From NCBI GenBank assembly GCA_041567895.1, contig JBFGAX010000057.1, positions 1 to 17,588 of the forward strand: a DNA stretch of 17,588 nt. The letters are read 5' to 3'. The number at the start of each line of letters is the position of its first letter. Position 1 is the stretch's first letter. The DNA is from JABDOU01 sp041567895 (lineage in GTDB: Bacteria > Actinomycetota > Acidimicrobiia > Spongiisociales > SHLN01). Made by a program: the position numbers and the translations under genes. Shown here piece after piece: positions 14,372 to 17,588 of the stretch. The notes below the pieces were generated by a model. The model had not been told where the DNA came from. It saw nothing but the letters and a program-made list of their open reading frames with translations, and did no database searches.

Positions 14372-16552
14372 TCACGTCTTTTTCAGCGGTGCCCATGCCA
14401 GCAGTAGCGTCTTCGGGCCCTCGCCGTCGAACTCAACGACGGCTTCTGCTCCGTCTCCTTCTCCGCGGATTTCACGCACCCGACCTTTACCCCAGTACTC
14501 GTGATGCACGACATCTCCGGCTGCGATATCCGAAGCTGAAACGGTCGAGCGTTGTGCGGACTCGGTGGCGGGGTTACGAGTGCGGGACCTCTTTGACGTC
14601 AGCGTCTCCGGAATCTCTTTCAACAGTCTGCTGATCGAATTGAAGTTGGTGCCTCCGAACAGGGTCCTGCTCGTCGCATTGAGCAGGTAAAGGTGCTCCT
14701 GGGCTCGGGTGATACCGACGTAGAACAAGCGGCGCTCCTCCTCGAGTTCGGCCGGATCTCCCAGCGACCTCATATGAGGAAAAACACCGTCCTCGAGACC
14801 GACCATGAAGACCGCCGGATATTCGAGGCCCTTGGCGTTGTGGAGCGTCATGAGGGTAACGGCACCCGCTTGTCCGTCGAGTGAGTCGACGTCGGCCACG
14901 AGGCTGACCGATTCGAGAAACGCTTCGACCCGCTGGTGGCCGGTCAACTCGGACCACAGAACTCCTTCTTCGTTTGTCGAGCCCATCTGTGTTTCTTCGA
15001 AGTCGATCGCAGAGGCGACGACTTCCTTGATGTTTTCCGCACGGCCCAGCGCTTCAATGGTGCGTTCTGCTTCAACCCATTCGAGATATCCGGAGTCCTC
15101 GATGATCGCCTGCAATGCCCCCGCCGGACCGTCGTCAGCACGGTCTCTGAGGTATTCGATGAGTCCAACAAACTCTTTGATGCGGGCGATGGCGCGCCCG
15201 TTCAGGGCCGTGATATCGTCGGCCTCCTTCAAGGCCTCAAAAAATGTGATACCACCGGCTTCCGCATACCTGTCAACGTGGCCTACGGTCGTATCCCCGA
15301 TTCCGCGCTTGGGCGCGTTGATGATGCGTTTCACGGCAACCTGGTCTCCGGGGTTCACGGCCACCCTCAGATACGACAGAATGTCTTTGACCTCGCGTCG
15401 CTCATAAAACCTGGTTCCGCCGACGACCCGGTATGGAATCCCATACCGGACGAATACCTCTTCCACGACCCGGGATTGAGCGTTCGTCCGATAGAACACC
15501 GAAATGTCGTCCGCACTCCGCGACGTCATCAAGCTCTCGATTTCTTCGGCCACGAAGGCAGCTTCGTCCCGTTCGTCCTGAGCCTGGTACCTGACGAGCT
15601 TTTCTCCTTCGCCCCGGTCAGACCAGAGATGTTTGTCGTTGCGGCCGCTGTTGTTGGAAATCACAGCATTGGCAGCGTCGAGAATGTTCTGTGTCGATCG
15701 GTAATTCTGATCCAGAACGACCTTGCGGGCATCTGGATAGTCGCGCTCGAACTCGAGGATGTTGCGGATGTCGGCGCCTCGAAATGCGTAGATGCTCTGG
15801 TCGCTGTCACCCACCACACAGACGTTCTTGTGCTGTTCGGCTAGGAGGTTCACCAGGCGATACTGGGCGTGATTCGTGTCCTGATACTCGTCGACGTGAA
15901 TGTAGCGAAAACGGTTCTGGTACCGCTCGAGAACTTCGGGGAATGCCCCCATCAACTCGACCGTGATCATCAGCAGGTCGTCGAAGTCCATGGCCGAGGC
16001 CTCGAGCAGCCGTTGTTGGTAGAGCCGGTAGACCTCGGCAATCTTCTCGTGGAAGAATCCGCCCTCGCGACCCGCGAACGATTCGTAGTCGATGAGCTCG
16101 TTCTTGGCGTTGGAGATCGCTGCCTGAATGTTGCGAGGGGGGAACCGTTTGTTGTCGAGATTGAGGTCGTTGAGACAGTATTTGATGAGCCTCCGGGAGT
16201 CGGCGTCGTCATAGATGCTGAAGGAAGCGTTGTACCCCAAACGGGTCGCCTCCCGGCGCAAAATGCGCACACAGGCTCGGTGAAATGTGGAGACCCACAT
16301 CGCGTCGACCATTCCACCAACGAGGTCGGCGACCCGCTCGCGCATCTCGTTAGCGGCCTTGTTCGTGAACGTGATGGCCAGGATTTCGTAAGGAGAGACG
16401 TCTTTATCCCGGATGAGATGGGCGATGCGATGCGTCAACACCCGGGTCTTACCCGAACCGGCGCCCGCCACCACCAGTAGCGGTCCATCGGTAGTGGTAA
16501 CCGCCTCCAGCTGCGCAGGATTGAGGCCGGCCGTAAGTGTGTTCAGGACCAT
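14372..16552 (-). CDS. pcrA: ATP-dependent DNA helicase UvrD/PcrA
   Basis: A 726-residue superfamily 1A helicase when started at the ATG at 16552. An ATG eight codons upstream (16576) is disfavoured because a TATACT -10 box falls inside that extension and LNPAQLEAV begins right after the chosen start, as in the family. Motifs in order: Q motif LNPAQLEAV, Walker A GAGSGKT (residues 30-36), ITFTNKAANEM (Ia), DEYQDTN (II), LDQNYRST (IV), VFYRTNAQ, TLHNAKGLEYPAVFMVGLED (V), and EEERRLFYVGITRAQEHLYL (VI). The C-terminal ~50 residues (GDVVHHEYWGKGRVREI and on) form the Tudor-like RNA-polymerase-interaction tail of PcrA/UvrD. It unwinds DNA 3' to 5' in nucleotide excision repair and replication restart. 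It converges on the response regulator gene with 28 bp between stops and no obvious terminator. Confidence 0.95.
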   Translation of the reverse strand: MVLNTLTAGLNPAQLEAVTTTDGPLLVVAGAGSGKTRVLTHRIAHLIRDKDVSPYEILAITFTNKAANEMRERVADLVGGMVDAMWVSTFHRACVRILRREATRLGYNASFSIYDDADSRRLIKYCLNDLNLDNKRFPPRNIQAAISNAKNELIDYESFAGREGGFFHEKIAEVYRLYQQRLLEASAMDFDDLLMITVELMGAFPEVLERYQNRFRYIHVDEYQDTNHAQYRLVNLLAEQHKNVCVVGDSDQSIYAFRGADIRNILEFERDYPDARKVVLDQNYRSTQNILDAANAVISNNSGRNDKHLWSDRGEGEKLVRYQAQDERDEAAFVAEEIESLMTSRSADDISVFYRTNAQSRVVEEVFVRYGIPYRVVGGTRFYERREVKDILSYLRVAVNPGDQVAVKRIINAPKRGIGDTTVGHVDRYAEAGGITFFEALKEADDITALNGRAIARIKEFVGLIEYLRDRADDGPAGALQAIIEDSGYLEWVEAERTIEALGRAENIKEVVASAIDFEETQMGSTNEEGVLWSELTGHQRVEAFLESVSLVADVDSLDGQAGAVTLMTLHNAKGLEYPAVFMVGLEDGVFPHMRSLGDPAELEEERRLFYVGITRAQEHLYLLNATSRTLFGGTNFNSISRLLKEIPETLTSKRSRTRNPATESAQRSTVSASDIAAGDVVHHEYWGKGRVREIRGEGDGAEAVVEFDGEGPKTLLLAWAPLKKT

Positions 16553-16561
16553 GAAACCCGG

Positions 16562-16567
16562 AGTATA
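16562..16567 (-). promoter_or_regulatory. -10 box of the helicase gene
   Basis: TATACT on the minus strand ends 9 nt before the ATG at 16552, placing transcription start within a few bases of the start codon. This supports a leaderless or near-leaderless mRNA and the shorter protein start. No clear -35 hexamer is seen. Confidence 0.5.
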
Positions 16568-16634
16568 TCCCGCCAACTCCCGAGAATCTCAGGCTTGTAA
16601 TTAGATGGGTCGGCCGAGATGAGAGGGAAAGTAA

Positions 16635-16669
16635 GCGGGGCACCGCGGCCTGCGCCGCCGATGCCCCGC
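16635..16669 (-). terminator. terminator of the small secreted-protein gene
   Basis: GCGGGGCA (16635-16642) pairs perfectly with TGCCCCGC (16662-16669), and an inner CGGC/GCCG pair extends the stem. Read on the minus strand the hairpin follows the stop codon of the secreted-protein gene by about 45 nt and is followed by a T-rich stretch (TTACTTT). It separates that gene from the helicase gene downstream. Confidence 0.65.
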
Positions 16670-16682
16670 CTCTGCCTGATTC

Positions 16683-16721
16683 GTCGGACTAAGACGTCTG
16701 ACTAATAGGTCTGACTAATAC
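16683..16721. repeat. three tandem 13-bp repeats at a gene end
   Basis: GTCGGACTAAGAC (16683-16695), GTCTGACTAATAG (16696-16708) and GTCTGACTAATAC (16709-16721) are head-to-tail copies; the last two differ at one base and the first is more diverged. The last copy contains the stop codon (TAG on the minus strand, 16715-16717) of the secreted-protein gene, so the other two lie in its 3' untranslated region. Confidence 0.8.
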
Positions 16722-17230
16722 GTCAGCGTTCCGACCCAGCTGAGGGGCCCGATGTTGTCTCCAAATGTGACCGCGGAACCGGTAGCCCCGGCGAAACGCC
16801 CTGTGCCCCCGACGATTTCTTGAGTTCCTTCGATCACGCCGGGGATGATCCCGGCACCATCAGCGCAACCTTCGTTTTCACACGTCCCGAGGATCTTATC
16901 GCCGTTGGCTGCCGTGAACTCAAACGTTCCTTCGGTGCTGAAACCCGTCACGATTGTTCCATCGCTCAGCTCGCATTCCGAACCAAACGTGATGAAGCCT
17001 TCGCTCGTTGAGGTCATTTTCCCGAGGTGGGTTGACCTGCCATTTTCGCCTACCGTTGTGAAGTTGCAGCCCGCGAGACCGCAGGTCTCGACGAGCAATG
17101 TGAAGATCACCTGTTCACTGCCCTTATACGGTCGCTCGACCTGATTCTTGGCCCCGGCCGGCGCCGCGATGGTGGCCATCATCGCCACGATCAATAGCCC
17201 GAACGTCATAACTCTCAACACACGGCGCAT
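16715..17230 (-). CDS. small secreted protein, AOC-barrel-like
   Basis: A 171-residue protein with a clear signal peptide: MRRVLR, a hydrophobic stretch to about residue 22, then an APAGA cleavage region (AGA-KN, about residue 27). The mature part is Gly/Thr-rich with alternating beta-strand-like segments, five Cys (CGLAGC, SEC, CENEGC) and a late IVGGTGRFAGATGSAVTFGD. The GGTGRFxGATG signature recurs in small secreted proteins related to allene oxide cyclase/dirigent-like beta barrels, so I infer that fold without a known activity. Start: AAGGGGG about 7 nt before the ATG. The odd number of Cys leaves one possibly unpaired. It is followed by its own terminator and appears monocistronic. Confidence 0.8.
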   Translation of the reverse strand: MRRVLRVMTFGLLIVAMMATIAAPAGAKNQVERPYKGSEQVIFTLLVETCGLAGCNFTTVGENGRSTHLGKMTSTSEGFITFGSECELSDGTIVTGFSTEGTFEFTAANGDKILGTCENEGCADGAGIIPGVIEGTQEIVGGTGRFAGATGSAVTFGDNIGPLSWVGTLTY

Positions 17231-17259
17231 GTAACGCCCCCTTCTCTAGGTGTGTGGTC

Positions 17260-17292
17260 ACTCTAAGCGTTTGGCAACGCAGGGTGCGTCAA
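17260..17292 (-). promoter_or_regulatory. weak promoter candidate for the secreted-protein gene
   Basis: On the minus strand TAGAGT (17265-17260) matches a -10 box and TTGACG (17292-17287) a good -35 box, but the spacer is 21 bp, longer than the usual 17. The predicted start would leave a ~22-nt leader carrying the AAGGGGG ribosome binding site. Confidence 0.3.
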
Positions 17293-17466
17293 TGTCGACG
17301 TGCGACCCGGCGAACGCGTCCGTCGGAGTTCGCCGAGCGCTGGGTGGAGTTGTTCGTGGTGGTTTGCCGGGTTGGTGTGGGGTTTGCGTGGGGGTTTGAG
17401 GAACGATGTTTGTTGTCGGCGGCTAAACGCCTGTTGGTTGGGGCGATCCGCACGTATGGGGGTGAT
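17293..17466. other. gene-free stretch with an inverted repeat and G-rich runs
   Basis: I see no convincing gene. GGCGAAC (17309-17315) and GTTCGCC (17328-17334) form an inverted repeat with an inner TCC/GGA pair. Bases 17340-17405 are strongly strand-biased, with G/T on the plus strand in runs of three to five G, unlike the rest of the window. Confidence 0.4.
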
Positions 17467-17586
17467 CTACGTCGGCCGTGATCTATGCAGAGAGCTACCG
17501 CCTTGTGGCCGGACGTCAATGCCACGAACGGCGAGGGCCCTCAGTGCGTAGGTGTCGCGTTGGAGGTCTTGGTGGGAGATTGCCGA
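17467..17586 (-). CDS. possible C-terminal fragment of a gene entering from the right
   Basis: Reading from the window edge on the minus strand, one frame stays open for 39 codons before a TAG at 17467-17469, with a plausible protein-like stretch (DLQRDTYALRALAVRGIDV) and GC-rich third positions. It is too short to assign. A transposase remnant or a chance frame are both possible. Confidence 0.25.
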   Translation of the reverse strand, partial: SAISHQDLQRDTYALRALAVRGIDVRPQGGSSLHRSRPT

Positions 17587-17588
17587 AC

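Noticed and set aside
14936..15844. 302-codon open frame on the plus strand inside the helicase gene
   Set aside because: It lies wholly antisense to conserved UvrD/PcrA motifs, has no ribosome binding site of note and reads as a mirror of the helicase codons.
17254..17551. Several 63-83 codon frames at the right end
   Set aside because: They overlap each other on both strands, lack ribosome binding sites and have biased Arg/Trp/Val content caused by the G/T-rich DNA.
1..17588. CRISPR array, prophage or toxin-antitoxin module
   Set aside because: There are no regularly spaced direct repeats, phage structural or integrase motifs, or paired small toxin/antitoxin genes in the window.

Overview
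The window looks like chromosomal housekeeping DNA from a moderately GC-rich actinobacterium. A free-living, possibly Acidimicrobiia-like lineage is my inference, not something the sequence proves. The reasons are a GuaB3-type (CBS-less) IMP dehydrogenase overlapping guaA, a monothiol-exchange type glutaredoxin, a UvrD/PcrA helicase, a Cys-anchored lipoprotein binding protein with no outer-membrane receptor gene, and several starts that look leaderless (a TAnnnT -10 box 6-9 nt before the start codon). The first 21 bases are a C homopolymer, probably an assembly artefact.

Layout, left to right. 99-1560: a small glutaredoxin-like gene, a convergent GNAT acetyltransferase, and a divergent CoA-type Nudix hydrolase. 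1561-4726: a class-I cobalamin riboswitch followed by a three-gene vitamin B12 ABC importer (btuF-btuC-btuD). 4727-7508: a leader region holding a promoter, a tiny Ile-rich reading frame, a long hairpin and a terminator-like hairpin, then cimA (citramalate synthase, first step of the threonine-independent isoleucine route) overlapping trpS. 7509-8163: 655 bp without a convincing gene but rich in inverted repeats. 8164-10889: guaB3-guaA (IMP to XMP to GMP), overlapping by 4 bp. 10890-14343: a sigma28-like promoter candidate, a CheA-like hybrid histidine kinase (Hpt, ATPase, CheW, REC) and an overlapping REC-GAF response regulator. 14372-16552: UvrD/PcrA helicase on the minus strand. 16635-17230: a small secreted protein gene (minus strand) with a terminator and a 13-bp triple tandem repeat at its end. 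17231-17588: no recognisable complete gene, perhaps the tail of a gene entering from the right.

Functionally the window groups cofactor uptake (B12, switched off by B12 through RBS masking), branched-chain amino acid synthesis (possibly attenuated by Ile supply), Trp-tRNA charging, guanine nucleotide synthesis, a receptor-less chemosensory-like phosphorelay, and DNA repair. The observations most worth checking are the Ile-rich leader upstream of cimA, the mutually exclusive RBS-masking structures downstream of the B12 aptamer, the GCCGATAA box upstream of the CheA-like kinase, and the structured 655-bp gap before guaB3.
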